This document shows positions 1-12,814 of a stretch of DNA of 64,000 bases, in pieces. Under the pieces are notes generated by a model. The model saw only the letters and a program-made list of their open reading frames with translations. It was not told the origin of the DNA and searched no databases. This stretch comes from Actinostola sp. cb2023. Taxonomy: Eukaryota > Cnidaria > Anthozoa > Actiniaria > Actinostolidae. The DNA lies in contig JAUJYZ010001329.1 in NCBI GenBank assembly GCA_033675265.1, positions 1-64,000 on the forward strand, written 5' to 3'. How positions within the stretch are numbered: the stretch's first letter is position 1; each line of letters starts with the position of its first letter. The position numbers and the translations under genes are program-made.

Positions 1-3000
1 TCCAGTCCCCTCCACTCACAGTTCCAACTCTGGCCAGTACCCTCCACTTCCCAGTTCCAAACTGTCCAGTCCCCTCCCCTCCAAGTCCAACTGTCAAGTT
101 ACCTCCACTTCCAGTCAAACCGTCCAGTCCAGTCCCATTCCCAGTCCAACTGTCCAGTCCCATCCCCTCCCAGTAGTCAAACGGTCCAGTACCCTCCCAG
201 GTCCAAACTGTCCAGTCCCCTCCCCTCCCAGGTCAAAATTCCAGTCCCCTCCCCTCCCAGTCAAAACTGTTCCAGTCCCCTCCCCTGTCCCCCAGTTCCA
301 AACTGTCCAGTTCCCCTCCCCTCCCAGTTCCAAACTGTCCAGTCCAGTCCCGTCCCAGTCCAAAATGGTCCAGTCCCCTCCCCTCCAGTCCAACTGTCCA
401 GTCACTCCTCCCTCCCAGTCCAACTGTCCAGTCCCCTCCCCTCCCAAGTCCAACTGTCCAGTCCCCAGTCATCCTTCCCAGTCCAAACTGTCCAGTCCCC
501 TCCGTCCCAGTCAACTGTCCAGTCCCCTCCCCTCCCTCCAGTCCAACTGTCCAGTCCCCTCCCCCTCCCAGTCCAACTGTCCAGTCCCCTCCCTCCCAGT
601 CCAACTGTCCAGTCCCGTCCCCTCCCAGGTCCAACTGTCCAGTCCCCCTCCCCTCCCAGTCCAACTGTCCAGTCCCCTCCCCTCCCAGTCCAACTGTCCA
701 GTCCCCCTCCCCCTCCCAGTCCAACTGTCCAGTCCCCCTCCCCTCCCAGTTCCAACTGTCCAGTCCTCCCCCCTCCCAGTCCCAACTGTCCAGTCCCCTC
801 CCCCTCCCAGTCCAACTGTCCAGTCCCTCCCTCCCAGTCCAACTGTCCAGTCCCCTCCCCTCCCAGTCCAACTGTCCAGTCCCCTCCCCTCCCAGTCCAA
901 TGTCCTGTCCAGTCCCCTCCCCTCCCAGTCCAAACTGTCCAGTCCCCTCCCCTCCCAGTCCAACTGTCCAGTCCCCTCCCCTCCCCAGTCCAACTGTCCA
1001 GTCCCCTCCCCTCCCAGTCCAAACTGTCCAGTCCCCTCCCCTCCCAGTCCAACTGTCCAGTCCCCCTCCCCTCCCAGTCCAACTGTCCAGTCCCCTCCCC
1101 TCCCAGTCCAACTGTCCAGTCCCTCCCCTCCCAGTCAACAACTGTCCAGTCCCCTCCCCTCCCAGTCCAACTGTCCAGTCCCCTCCCCTCCCAGTCCAAC
1201 TGTCCAGTCCCCTCCCCTCCCAGCAGTCCAACTGTCCAGTCCCCTCCCCTGAACTCCCAGTCCAACTGTCCAGTCCCCTCCCCTCCCAGTCCAACTGTCC
1301 AGTCCCCTCCCCTTCCAGTCCAACTGTCCAGTCCCCTCCCTCCCAGTCCAACTGTCCAGTCCCCTCCCCTCCCAGTCCAACTGTCAGTCCCCTCCCCTCC
1401 CAGTCCAAACTCCCCTCCCCTCCAGTCAACTGTCCAGTCCCCTCCCCCAGTCCAACTGTCCAAGTCCCCCTCCCCTCCCAGTCCAACTGTCCAGTCCCCT
1501 CCCCTCCCAGTCCAACTGTCCAGTCCCCTCCCCTCCCAGTCCAACTGTCCAGTCCCCTCCCCTCCCAGTCCAACTGTCCAGTCCCCTCCCCTCCCAGTCC
1601 AACTGTCCAGTCCCCTCCCCCCCAGTCCAACATGTCCAGTCCCCTCCCCTCCCAGTCCAACTGTCCAGTCCCCTCTCCCAGTCCAACTGTCCAGTCCCCT
1701 CCCCTCCCAGTCCAACTGTCCAGTCCCCTCTCCCCTCCCAGTCCAACTGTCCAGTCCCCTCCCCCCCTCCCTGTCCCAACTGTCCAGTCCCCTCCCCCTC
1801 CCAGTCCAACTGTCCAGTCCCCTCCCCTCCCAGTCCAACTGTCCAGTCCCCTCCCCTCCCAGTCCAACTGTCCAGTCCCCTCCCCTCCCAGTCCAACTGT
1901 CCAGTCCCCTCCCCTCCCAGTCCAACTGTCCAGTCCCCTCCCTCCCAGTCCAACTGTCCAGTCCCTCCCCCCCAGTCCAACTGTCCAGTCTCACTCCCAG
2001 TCCAACTGTCCAGTCCCCTCCCAGTCCAACTGTCCAACTGTCCCCTCCCCTCCCAGTCCAACTGTCCAGTCCCCTCCCCTCCCAGTCCAACTGTCCAGTC
2101 CCCTCCCAGTCCAACTGTCCAGTCCCCTCCCCTCCCAGTCCAACTGTCCAGTCCCCTCCCAGTCCCAGTCCAGTCAACTCTCCAGTCCCAGTCCAGTCAC
2201 CTCCCAGTCCCAACTGTCCAGTCCCCTCCTCCAGTCCAACTGTCCAGTCCCCTCCCCTCCCAGTCCAACTGTCCAGTACCCCCTCCCAGTCCAACTGTCC
2301 AGTTCCCCTCCCCTCCCAGTCCAACTGTCCAGTCCCCTCCCCTCCCAGTCCAACTGTCCAGTCCCCCTCCCAGTCCAACTGTCCAGTCCCCACTCCAGCC
2401 TCCCAGTCCAACTGTCCAGTTCCCCAGTCCCCTCCCAGTCCAACTGTCCAGTCCCCTCCCTTCCCAGTCCAACTGTCCAGTCCCCTCCCAGTCCAACTGT
2501 CCAGTCCCCTCCCCTCCCAGTCCAAAACTGTCCAGTCCCCTCCCCTCCCAGTCCAACTGTCCAGTCCCCCTCCCCTCCCAGTCCAACTGTCCAGTCCCCT
2601 CCCCTCCCAGTCCAACTGTCCAGTCCCCTCCCCTCCCAGTCCAACTGTCCAGTCCCCTCCCCTCCCAGTCCAACTGTCCAGTCCCCTCCCCTCCCAGTCA
2701 ACTGTCCAGTCCCCACCAGTCCAACTGTCCAGTCCCCTCCCCTCCCAGTCCAACTGTCCAGTCCCCTCCCCTCCCAGTCCAACTGTCAGTCCCCTCCCCT
2801 CCCAGTCCAACTGTCCAGTCCCCTCCCCTCCCAGTCCAACTGTCCAGTCCCCTCCCCTCCCAGTCCAACTGTCCAGTCCCCTCCCCCTCCAGTCCAACTG
2901 TCCAGTCCCCTCCCCTCCCAGTCCCAACTGTCCAGTCCCCTCCCCTCCCAGTCCAACTGTCCAGTCCCCTTCCCCTCCCAGTCCAACTGTCCAGTCCCCC

Positions 3001-6000
3001 CTCCCACGGTTCCCTCCCAGTCCAACTGTCCAGTCCCCTCCCCTCCCAGTCCAACTGTCCAGTCCCCTCCCAGTCCAACTGTCCAGTCCCCTCCCCTCCC
3101 AGTCCAACTGTCCAGTCCCCTCCCCTCCCAGTCCAACTGTCCAGTCCCCTCCCCTCCCAGTCCAACTGTCCAGTCCCCTCCCTCTCCCAGTCCAACTGTC
3201 CAGTCCCCTCCCCTCCCAGTCCAACTGTCCAGTCCCCTCCCTCCCAGTCCAACTGTCAGTCCCCTCCCAGTCCAACTGTCCAGTCCCCTCCCCTCCCAGT
3301 CCAACTGTCCAGTCCCCTCCCCTCCCAGTCCAACTGTCCAGTCCCCTCCCCTCCCAGTCCAACTGTCCAGTCCCCTCCCGTCCCAGTCCAACTGTCAGTC
3401 CCCCTCCCCTCCCAGTCCAAACTGTCCAGTCCCCTCCCCTCCCAGTCCAACTGTCCAGTCCCCTCCCTCCCAGTCCAACTGTCCAGTCCCCTCCCCCCAG
3501 TCCAACTGTCCAGTCCCCTCCCCTCCCAGTCCAACTGTCCAGTCCCCTCCCCAGTCCAACTGTCCAGTCCCCTCCCCTCCCAGTCCAACTGTCCAGTCCC
3601 CTCCCCTCCCAGTCCAACTGTCCAGTCCCCTCCCCTCCCAGTCCAACTGTCCAGTCCCCTCCCCTCCCAGTCCAACTGTCCAGTCCCCTCCCCTCCCAGT
3701 CCAACTGTCCAGTCCCCTCCCCTCCCAGTCCAACTGTCCAGTCCCCTCCCCTCCCAGTCCAACTGTCCAGTCCCCTCCCCTCCCAGTCCAACTGTCCAGT
3801 CCCCTCCCCTCCCAGTCCAACTGTCCAGTCCCCTCCCCTCCCAGTCCAACTGTCCAGTCCCCTCCCCTCCCAGTCCAACTGTCCAGTCCCCTCCCCTCCC
3901 AGTCCAACTGTCCAGTCCCCTCCCAGTCCAACTGTCCAGTCCCCTCCCCTCCCAGTTTTTCCAACTGTCCAGTCCCCTCCCCTCCCAGTCCAACTGTCCA
4001 GTCCCCTCCCCTCCCAGTCCAACTGTCCAGTCCCCTCCCAGTCCAACTGTCCAGTCCCCTCCCCTCCCAGTCCAACTGTCCAGTCCCCTCCCCTCCCAGT
4101 CCAACTGTCCAGTCCCCTCCCCTCCCAGTTCCAACTGTCCAGTCCCCTCCCCTCCCAGTCCAACTGTCCAGTCCCCTCCCCTCCCAGTCCAACTGTCCAG
4201 TCCCCTCCCCTCCCAGTCCAACTGTCCAGTCCCCTCCCCTCCCAGTCCAACTGTCCAGTCCCCTCCCCTCCCAGTCCAACTGTCCAGTCCCCTCCCAGTC
4301 CAACTGTCCAGTCCCCTCCCGTCCCAGTCCAACTGTCCAGTCCCCTCCCAGTCCAACTGTCCAGTCCCCTCCCCTCCCAGTCCAACTGTCCAGTCCCCTC
4401 CCCTCCCAGTCCAACTGTCCAGTCCCGTCCCCTCCCAGTCCCAACTGTCCAGTCCCCCTCCCTCCCAGTCCAACTGTCCAGTCCCCTCCCCTCCCAGTCC
4501 AACTGTCCAGTCCCCTCCCCTCCCAGTCCAACTGTCCAGTCCCCTCCCCTCCCAGTCCAACTGTCCAGTCCCCTCCCCTCCCAGTCCAACTGTCCAGTCC
4601 CCTCCCCTCCCAGTCCAACTGTCCAGTCCCCTCCCCTCCCAGTCCAACTGTCCAGTCCCCTCCCCTCCCAGTCCAACTGTCCAGTCCCCTCCCCTCCCAG
4701 TCCAACTGTCCAGTCCCCTCCCCTCCCAGTCCAACTGTCCAGTCCCCTCCCCTCCCAGTCCAACTGTCCAGTCCCCTCCCCTCCCAGTCCAACTGTCCAG
4801 TCCCCCTCCCCTCCCAGTCCAACTGTCCAGTCCCCTCCTCCCAGTCCAACTGTCCAGTCCCCTCCCCTCCCAGTCCAACTGTCCAGTCCCCTCCCCTCCC
4901 AGTCCAACTGTCCAGTCCCCTCCTCTCCAGTCCAACTGTCCAGTCCCCTCCCCTCCCAGTCCAACTGTCCAGTCCCCTCCCCTCCCAGTCCAACTGTCCA
5001 GTCCCCTCCCCTCCCAGTCCAACTGTCCAGTCCCCTCCCCTCCCAGTCCAACTGTCCAGTCCCCTCCCCCTCCCAGTCCAACTGTCCAGTCCCCTCCCCT
5101 CCAACAGTCCAACTGTCCAGTCCCCTCCCAGTCCAACTGTCCAGTCCCCTCCCCTCCCAGTCCAACTGTCCAGTCCCCTCCCCTCCCAGTCCAACTGTCC
5201 AGTCCCTCCCCCCAGTCCAACTGTCCAGTCCCCTCCCTCCCAGTCCAACTGTCCAGTCCCCTCCCCTCCCAGTCCAACTGTCCAGTCCCCTCCCCTCCCA
5301 GTCCAACTGTCCAGTCCCCTCCCCTCCCAGTCCAACTGTCCAGTCCCCTCCCCTCCCAGTCCAACTGTCCAGTCCCCTCCCCTCCCAGTCCAACTGTCCA
5401 GTCCCCTCCCCTCCCAGTCCAACTGTCCAGTCCCTCCCCTCCCAGTCCAACTGTCCAGTCCCTCCCCTCCCAGTCCAACTGTCCAGTCCCCTCCCCTCCC
5501 AGTCCAACTGTCCAGTCCCCTCCCCTCCCAGTCCAACTGTCCAGTCCCCTCCCAGTCCAACTGTCCAGTCCCCTCCCCTCCCAGTCCAACTGTCCAGTCC
5601 CCTCCCCTCCCAGTCCAACTGTCCAGTCCCCTCCCCTCCCAGTCCAACTGTCCAGTCCCCTCCCCTCCCAGTCCAACTGTCCAGTCCCCTCCCAGTCCCA
5701 GTCCAAACTGTCCAGTCCCCTCCCCTCCCAGTCCAACTGTCCAGTCCCCTCCCAGTCCCCTCCCCTCTCCAGTCCAACTGTCCAGTCCCCTCCCCTCCCA
5801 GTCCAACTGTCCAGTCCCCTCCCCTCCCAGTCCAACTGTCCAGTCCCCTCCCCTCCCAGTCCAACTGTCCAGTCCCCTCCCCTCCCAGTCCAACTGTCCA
5901 GTCCCCTCCCCTCCCAGTCCAACTGTCCAGTCCCCTCCCCTCCCAGTCCAACTGTCCAGTCCCCTCCCCTCCCAGTCCAACTGTCCCAGTCCCCTCCCAG

Positions 6001-6955
6001 TCCAACTGTCCAGTCCCCTCCCCTCCCAGTCCAACTGTCCAGTCCCCTCCCCTCCCCGTCCAACTGTCCAGTCCCCTCCCCTCCCAGTCCAACTGTCCAG
6101 TCCCCTCCCCTCCCAGTCCAAACTGTCCAGTCCCCTCCCCTCCCAGTCCAACTGTCAGTCCCCTCCCCTCCCAGTCCAACTGTCCAGTCCCCTCCCCTCC
6201 CAGTCCACTGTCCAGTCCCGTCCCAGTCCAACTGTCCAGTCCCCTCCCCTCCCAGTCCAACTGTCCAGTCCCCTCCCCTCCCAGTCCAACTGTCCAGTCC
6301 CCTCCCCTCCCAGTCCAACTGTCCAGTCCCCTCCCCTCCCAGTCCAACTGTCCAGTCCCCTCCCCCTCCCAGTCCAACTGTCCAGTCCAGTCCCGTCCCA
6401 GTCCAACTGTCCAGTCCCCTCCCCTCCCAGTCCAACTGTCCAGTCCCCTCCCAGTCCCAGTCCAGTCCCCTCCAGTCCAACTGTCCAGTCCCCTCCCAGT
6501 CCAACTGTCCAGTCCCCTCCCAGTCCAACTGTCCAGTCCCCTCCCTCCCAGTCCAACTGTCCAGTCCCCTCCCCTCCCAGTCCAACTGTCCAGTCCCCTC
6601 CCCTCCCAGTCCAACTGTCCAGTCCCCTCCCCTCCCAGTCCAACTGTCCAGTCCCCTCCCAGTCCAACTGTCCAGTCCCCTCCCCTCCCAGTCCAACTGT
6701 CCCAGTCTCCTCCCCTCCCAGTCCAACTGTCCAGTCCCCTCCCAGTCCAACTGTCCAGTCCCCTCCCAGTCCAACTGTCCAGTCCCCTCCCCTCCCAGTC
6801 CAACTGTCCAGTCCCCTCCCCTCCCAGTCCAACTGTCCAGTCCCCTCCCCTCCCAGTCCAACTGTCCAGTCCCCTCCCCTCCCAGTCCAAATGTCCAGTC
6901 CCCTCCCCTCCCAGTCCAACTGTCCAGTCCCCTCCCCTCCCAAGTGTCAAGTCTC
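1..6955. repeat. 29-bp C-rich minisatellite (about 7 kb)
   Basis: The whole interval is a tandem array whose dominant unit is 29 bp and consists of CCAGTCCAACTGTCCAGT followed by two C-rich CCCCTCC blocks. A 24-bp variant that lacks one block recurs throughout. Units are most homogeneous at about 3.5-5.7 kb and most degenerate at 1-500, as expected if unequal exchange homogenises the centre. The array ends abruptly near 6955 in AT-rich DNA, and its left end lies outside the window. The complementary strand has repeated GGGGAGGGG blocks that could form G-quadruplexes. The long open frames on both strands come from a stop-free unit whose length is not a multiple of three, so they are not evidence of coding. 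Confidence 0.97.
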
Positions 6956-7018
6956 CTCCTCCGCACGCAAATGTTATAATTATTATCATTATTTTTATTA
7001 TGCTATTGTAATACAATA

Positions 7019-7470
7019 TACATGTTGTGATGAATGCTGTCCATGCTATTTGAATACGTACTATCACCATTATACAAGATATACATAAGCGAAGTTGTGA
7101 TGAATACTGTCCATGCCATTGACCTTTGGCATAATCACCACTCAGGCTAACGTCCAAGACCATGGTGAACTAAAATGATTACTCACTTCTACAACAGAGA
7201 CAATGACTATGATGACATTAGACCAGACAACAACCATGACAGAGACAGTTAGAGACAGTTACAGACATAAGAACAATGACACAATGTTACAATAACACAG
7301 TATAGACATAGTGAATTAAAATGATTACTGACTACTACAACAGAGACAATTATGACTATGATGACATTAGAGCAGACAACAACCATGACAGTGACAGTTA
7401 TACATACATGAGAACCTGAAATACAATATGTTACAATGACACATAGATGCTAATATGATGTTACAATGTG
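7019..7470 (+). repeat. left arm of an 8-kb inverted-repeat pair
   Basis: This segment is recognisable in reverse complement at about 14,590-14,915. Shared blocks include GTTGTGATGAATACTGTCC, the GACTATGATGACATTAGA block and the GAGAACC...ACAATGACACA block, in matching order. The left arm carries its own internal duplication (7170-7260 against 7315-7410). The arms may be ends of one large element or two oppositely inserted copies of one repeat; no target duplication was found. Confidence 0.7.
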
Positions 7471-7509
7471 CACCACATGCATATCACAACTACATATAGC
7501 ATCGCAACT

Positions 7510-7650
7510 GTCTTAATTAAGTTAAAGAACTGTATTAATGTATGTCTTAATTATGTTAATTAAAGAACTGTATTAATGTTGTCTTAATTATGTTAATTAA
7601 AGAACTGTATTAATGTTGTCTTAATTATGTTAATTAAAGAAATGTAGTAA
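7510..7650. repeat. 37-bp AT-rich tandem repeat
   Basis: Copies beginning GTCTTAATTATGTTAATTAA start at about 7544, 7581 and 7618, with a diverged copy at 7510 and another at 7754 beyond the TTA microsatellite. No coding potential is seen. Confidence 0.85.
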
Positions 7651-7699
7651 TTGTAGCTCATTAGCATAGAAGAGCCACCTCGTGGATTGCTAATAAACC

Positions 7700-7700
<1 letters not shown>

Positions 7701-7746
<46 letters not shown>
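7701..7746. repeat. (TTA)n microsatellite
   Basis: An uninterrupted ATT/TTA trinucleotide run of about 15 units. Confidence 0.95.
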
Positions 7747-7759
7747 GTATGTATGTCTT

Positions 7760-9800
7760 AATTATGTTAATTAAAGAACTGTATTTATGCATATAGACTT
7801 GGAACTGTACTTTTGCTATCTTGGAAAAGTGGTCACCTTGGAGAGGTGGCCGCATAGGAGAGTGGTCGCAACCAGAGGATCAACTGCATAAGATAATATC
7901 GAAGACAATATCAAAGTATTGAGCCAGTGTGTTATTGTCTGCAATGCTGCATACACTTTTAGTATTATATTTATGGTATTCTTGCAATCAGTGTAAAGAG
8001 CGATTTAATATTATATTAATTAATAATTTATATTACTGTCATTCCCCGATTATAAGTACTTGATATTAAATCAATGTGCCCATGAATGTTTGTTGAACTG
8101 TTATTTCTTTATCATTCTCAAAGATATTAGTTTCACTTTTAAAGTTTACTGTGATCATCAAATTACATGGATGTCAGTGTCCGTAATTTCCCTGGATGCT
8201 ATATCTGCTTTAGAAAATCAGTTCCCTTTCACAATGATTTAAGTATTGAAACAGTCAAACATTACAAATTCACAGCAAGCTACAAGTTGCAATAACAATA
8301 TAGAAGACATAAAAGTTCTCTTGTGGGACAAGTCTATGGATAAGTTTTTGAGAAATTAAGTGCTATGAAAGCTGGCTGACTTCCCAGGATTCTTTCGAAT
8401 AAGAAAAAGATAGACTCCTCTGAAGTAATAAGAGTTTGGAAAACAGATTGTATGGGTACTTTATTTTGTAGGTTATACATGGAGATTATCCAGACCATAT
8501 AATAGTAGTATTTACAGCCTGACAAATGAGATAATATTTGTTGAACAAAATCATGAAAAGATTATGTCTAGATGTTGAAACACTTTAGACTACTAGTAGC
8601 CAAATGGTTTGACTTGTAATGGTATCAAAGGCACCCATTGGTGAACTCGTGGATTTCCATCTTTCAAGCATTTAATACCGATGTTTGTGGCTGACGAGGA
8701 ATGCCTTGAGGAAGACGTGAGGGCATGTTATCGCATGTAACCAGCACAGTCGTCTTTGTTATATTTCGTGATCAATGCCGTATGTTTTCGATAAAAACAA
8801 AGAGAATGTTGTGTACATTCATTTTCTGAAATAATTTCCAATTGTTTTAATTTTTATGGAGAAGAAACTGGAGTTTGATTGCGGCTCACTTCAGTAATTT
8901 TTCCCCATAATAAACGTCACCTATCCCAAGGGAAAGTGCAGTCACAATATAGAGTAATTATAAGTGCATTGTATTTTCTTGTGTTGATATCTAAGAAAGA
9001 TTTACAAAAAATAATACTCAAGTAAACTGTTCACTAGTAATGCTAGTACAATAGATATCTAACTTGCTTGCGAAAATAAAATTTATCTTCAGTTCCCCTT
9101 TAAGTAAAATGTTTAGTGATTGACTAGACTTTGAAATAAAGTGTTTGAGGCGAACGAGTTGAAGTCTCTTCACTATGTTTACATGTTTACGATAATTCGC
9201 TTCAGTGAAGGTGTCCAAAAACGGCTTAATTTGTCCAACTAATAAACTGAACTATGACATTTATCTTATCTTCTCCTTCTAAGACGACAAAGAAAACTGC
9301 CATGTGATTCAAGTCAGTGACACCGACTCCCTGAATGCTTTGTAAACTTAGCTTTCTTCACTCGGCACAGCTATATGACACAGCACCGAGTATTTGTGCC
9401 GAGCTTGCAAATTGGTTTGTTTCAGGGTATCTGAGACACTGGCGACACAGTTAATTGGTCAGGGTATTGCCATTGAAATCTGAACTAGCTGGAGGCAGCA
9501 ATATAATGGCCGCCATTTTGTATGAAATGAGAGAGCCCTGGGAACGAGTTTACAATGTTGGAGCAGAAAATTTTCCCCATCTCATCCCAATAACTCGTGG
9601 ATGCTGTGAATATATTGTTGTTGTATACATTAGCCCCACTTTGGGCTCAGTGCAAAGGGATTAATTGACCGAGTGACGCATTTCTGTTTGGCATCAAGTT
9701 CAGCGTCGTGTATTTAGTATATCTTGATAGTCATTAGATTTATTTGTCACTTTCGTTTGTTACTTGTATCGTTCTGTTTACATTCACCTGCGTTGGCTAG
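7760..9800. other. AT-rich intergenic stretch without a recognised gene
   Basis: Only short open frames (up to about 70 codons) occur, with no recognisable domain. At 7815-7880 there is a GTGGTCACCTTGGAGAGGTGGCCGC-type motif of the kind seen in the element at 23,507-23,980, suggesting a fragment of that repeat family. The part from about 9,420 may belong to the retroelement remnant that follows. Confidence 0.4.
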
Positions 9801-9809
9801 TTCTTTTTC

Positions 9810-10420
9810 ATGGGTCACACAAGCCGTTGTCCTGGTTGTAAGCTTCCTAAGTCGGAGCACAGGTTTGGTAAGCCTGAACCCCATTGCACTGGAACATTTG
9901 CCTTGCATGAAGATCAGGAGAATGAACAAGATGACTGCACTGAAACATTTTCCTTGCACAAAGATCAGGAGAATGAACAAGATGACGGATCCAATGAGGG
10001 TTCAATGGATAATACATTATTAACGGATTCCATTAAGCCCTTATCAGAAGAGGTTAAGGCAATCCGCATAGACCAAGGAACTCTGTTCAATGGTCACAAA
10101 ACCGCCATCTAAGAGTCCTACCAGAGACCAACTAGCATCTGTTGAGCCTACTAGTCACAAGCGGACAAGCGCATGGTTAAACTTGGCATCAGAGACTCAT
10201 CCGACTCTAGTGACACTGAGAGCAGTTCCCTCCTGAGGACTCGCGCCAACCTGCCCGTTCCAAAAAGGGTAAGTTAAAATTTGGCAAAGACACCAAAGCG
10301 ACTAGCGATGTAGTGGCACCTCAGTTGTGGCCTCAAAGCTTTCTGTTTCGTGGCAGGCTATGCCCAAATATTGCAATCATCCGACTATCATGTGCTCATG
10401 GAACTTATTGAACAGACACA
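9810..10420 (+). pseudogene. retroelement gag-like remnant
   Basis: A 100-codon frame begins at 9810 with an N-terminal Cys-x2-Cys...His...Cys module (CPGCK...SEHRFG...HCTG), a type of short zinc-binding head found at the N-terminus of some invertebrate retroelement gag proteins. It continues with an acidic region holding a duplicated ENEQDD block and stops at 10110-10112. Downstream, at 10,150-10,420, other frames give Ser/Asp-rich sequence and a APQLWPQSFL-like stretch that also resembles gag central regions. No reverse transcriptase follows and no LTR was identified. Identity rests on remembered similarity, so it is tentative. Confidence 0.35.
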
Positions 10421-10520
10421 CGACTTGACCTTTATATTGATGACTGGATGATATAGTACGCAATATTATTCTAGTAGTTTGAAAAGAATGCATCCAATAT
10501 GTAACACTAGTAAAAATACT

Positions 10521-10975
10521 TTCACAGGAAAACAGTAGTCAGAAATAGCAATTCCAAAAATTACTTTCAGCTGCATGAAGTGAAAAAGATGAGCGAGAGA
10601 ACAACAAATGATCCAAGCCACTTTCAATTGCCCATACATGTGTAGATAAACATGTTACGCCCATAGATACATTTGTTTGCCCAAGTTGTTGCTTTTTCGC
10701 TTGTGCTTTAAAGTTTAAAATATAGCTGATTTTCTCAAAAGGTAAAAACAGTAGTCTGAAATGTCAATTCCAAAAATTACTGTCAGCTGAAGTGAAAATA
10801 ATACGAGTGAGAGAACAACAAAATGATCCAAACCACTTTAAATTGCCCATAGATACACATGCTATGCCCACAGATAAACATGTTATGCCCATAGATACAT
10901 TTTTGGCTCAAGTGGTTGCTTTTTCGCTAATTGTGTTTTAAAGTTTAAAATATATCTGATTTTCTCAAAAAGCAA
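10521..10975. repeat. tandem duplication of about 220 bp
   Basis: The block starting AAACAGTAGTCAGAAAT at about 10,530 and ending with TGATTTTCTCAAAA at about 10,738 is repeated at about 10,745-10,975 with scattered substitutions and an internal duplication of the GATAAACATGTTA part. Confidence 0.85.
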
Positions 10976-12355
10976 AACTGAACGTTTTCTAATGGGTTAC
11001 AAAGAAAGGACAAATGAAACTCTTTGCCCTATTTTTATCCTTTCACCCAAGAATGATCAGCCAAGAAAATATTGCGTCAAAATTTAGATTGATTGAAAGA
11101 AACTTGTGTTGACTTTCAAGAAAAATAATTGTTTACAAATTAAGAAAGGAAACTCTCTTTCATCAGTGTATATTATTGACCAGGCCCTGTTACAAGATGT
11201 TGAAACCTTTTATTACTCTGCATGGACGTACACCAAGTCTTAAAATGGGCTTTTTCCCCAGTCGCAGGAAGCCTGTGAAGATCGCTCGATTCGTTGTTGA
11301 AGAAAATAGACTATGTAATTTGGAGGACTCGTCTGAATGATTATACAATGTAGTTTTGTGGTATATGGCCAAGCAAGTGCTCAAAGTACTTTGTATACAT
11401 TTTTTCAACAAATAGTACTGTCTTAGAGTTAGAAGTGTTTACTTCTGAGTTCTCCCAGAAGTTCCTTGCAATTTCGGGCTGTCAAGCAGCCAAGAGTCTT
11501 ACTCCATCTTTATCCCATACTTTCACCATAAGTTTACTAGTATATTGTTCGTTTTATTACTGAGTTTGTAAAAACTACAGCTGATGCCGTCATGTCAAGT
11601 GCCGGGCGATTCCAAATTCTGCATGCTCTATGGAGTCACGCAACGCGAGTCTGTACTCACACCTAAATTTTACCGTTTATACCCATTCTGAGCTGGTATT
11701 GTTGACAGGAAATTCTGTTTTAAATTGTGCAAATATAAATAGGTTAAAACTACTTCTGTATGACGATACAAATAATATTTTAGGTTTCACATTAACATTA
11801 AAATAGGCTTAGCTTTATCAAAAGGCCTCAGTTCATGTACACTGTCTCACAGCATTTTGGTCACTCATGCCTTGGCTTGTCATACTTATAGTCCCAGCTG
11901 ATCATCTCATCATCACCGAGTGAATGCTCAATGAGCGTCTAGTCTTGAAACTGGAATGTGACTGCATTTTTCATTGTGTAATCCCAAAGAATATGGTGTG
12001 TTAAGAATATAAATTTCTATGATTTATGCGGATTTTCTCAAAAAGCAACACTGAAAGTTTTCCAATGGGTTACAAAGAAAGGACGAATGAAACTCTTTGC
12101 CCAATTTTTTTCCTTTCATCCAAGAATGATCAGCCAAGAAAAATGGGTCAGAATTTAGATTGATTGAAAGAAACTTGTGTTGACTTCCAAGAAAAAAATT
12201 GTGTTTACAAAGAAAGGAAACTCTCTTCCATCAATGTATATTATTGATCAGGTCCTGTTACAAGATGTTGAAACCATTTATCTTGAAACTGAAATGTGAC
12301 TGCATTTTTCATTGTGTAATCCCAAAGAATACGGTGTGTTAAGAGTATAAATTTG
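10976..12355. repeat. dispersed direct repeats about 1.06 kb apart
   Basis: The block at about 10,965-11,215 (AATGGGTTACAAAGAAAGGA through GACCAGGCCCTGTTACAAGATGTTG) recurs at about 12,030-12,275. A second block, TTGAAACTGGAATGTGACTG with the following 65 bp at about 11,945, recurs at 12,283. Segmental duplication of a non-coding unit explains both. No gene is recognised in the interval. Confidence 0.8.
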
Positions 12356-12814
12356 ATGGACAATCAAACAGCCACGGCAGTCCGCAGAAGTTAAGGCAAA
12401 CCACGACAAACACACGAAGCTTCTACACAAAGACAAAATTGCATATTTCAACAAAACTCTTGAGCAACCACAGTGAAGGACATTCCTGATTCTAAAGAGA
12501 TAGATTATTTGTAGAGTTGCAAAAGGTGAAATTATCAAGGAATTTTTGAGTGACCATATATTTTTTAAAGGCAAATTATTTCATTGTGTTCAATCCAGAA
12601 ATGTGTATTGTAGTAGTCCAGACTGTCATCAAAATATTCAACACTGGCATCTTGGTGCATTTTGATTGGTCAGTTTGAAACCATATAAACCATCAACAGA
12701 AATTCTGATCACTTGAAATATGCCATTTGAAGCTTCTTATTAATTAAACTCACAGGTTGTTTCCCACAGCAGCTATTTGACCGTCTTATAACCTAGCCTT
12801 TCAGCAAGTGAGCA

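Noticed and set aside
1..6955. CRISPR array
   Set aside because: Repeats are directly tandem with no unique spacers, and the window is eukaryotic.
402..7163. Open frames of 2,253 codons (minus strand) and 2,062 codons (900-7088, plus strand)
   Set aside because: They are translations of a 29-bp minisatellite unit without stop codons. The frame rotates with every unit, both strands are open, and there is no domain or splice structure.
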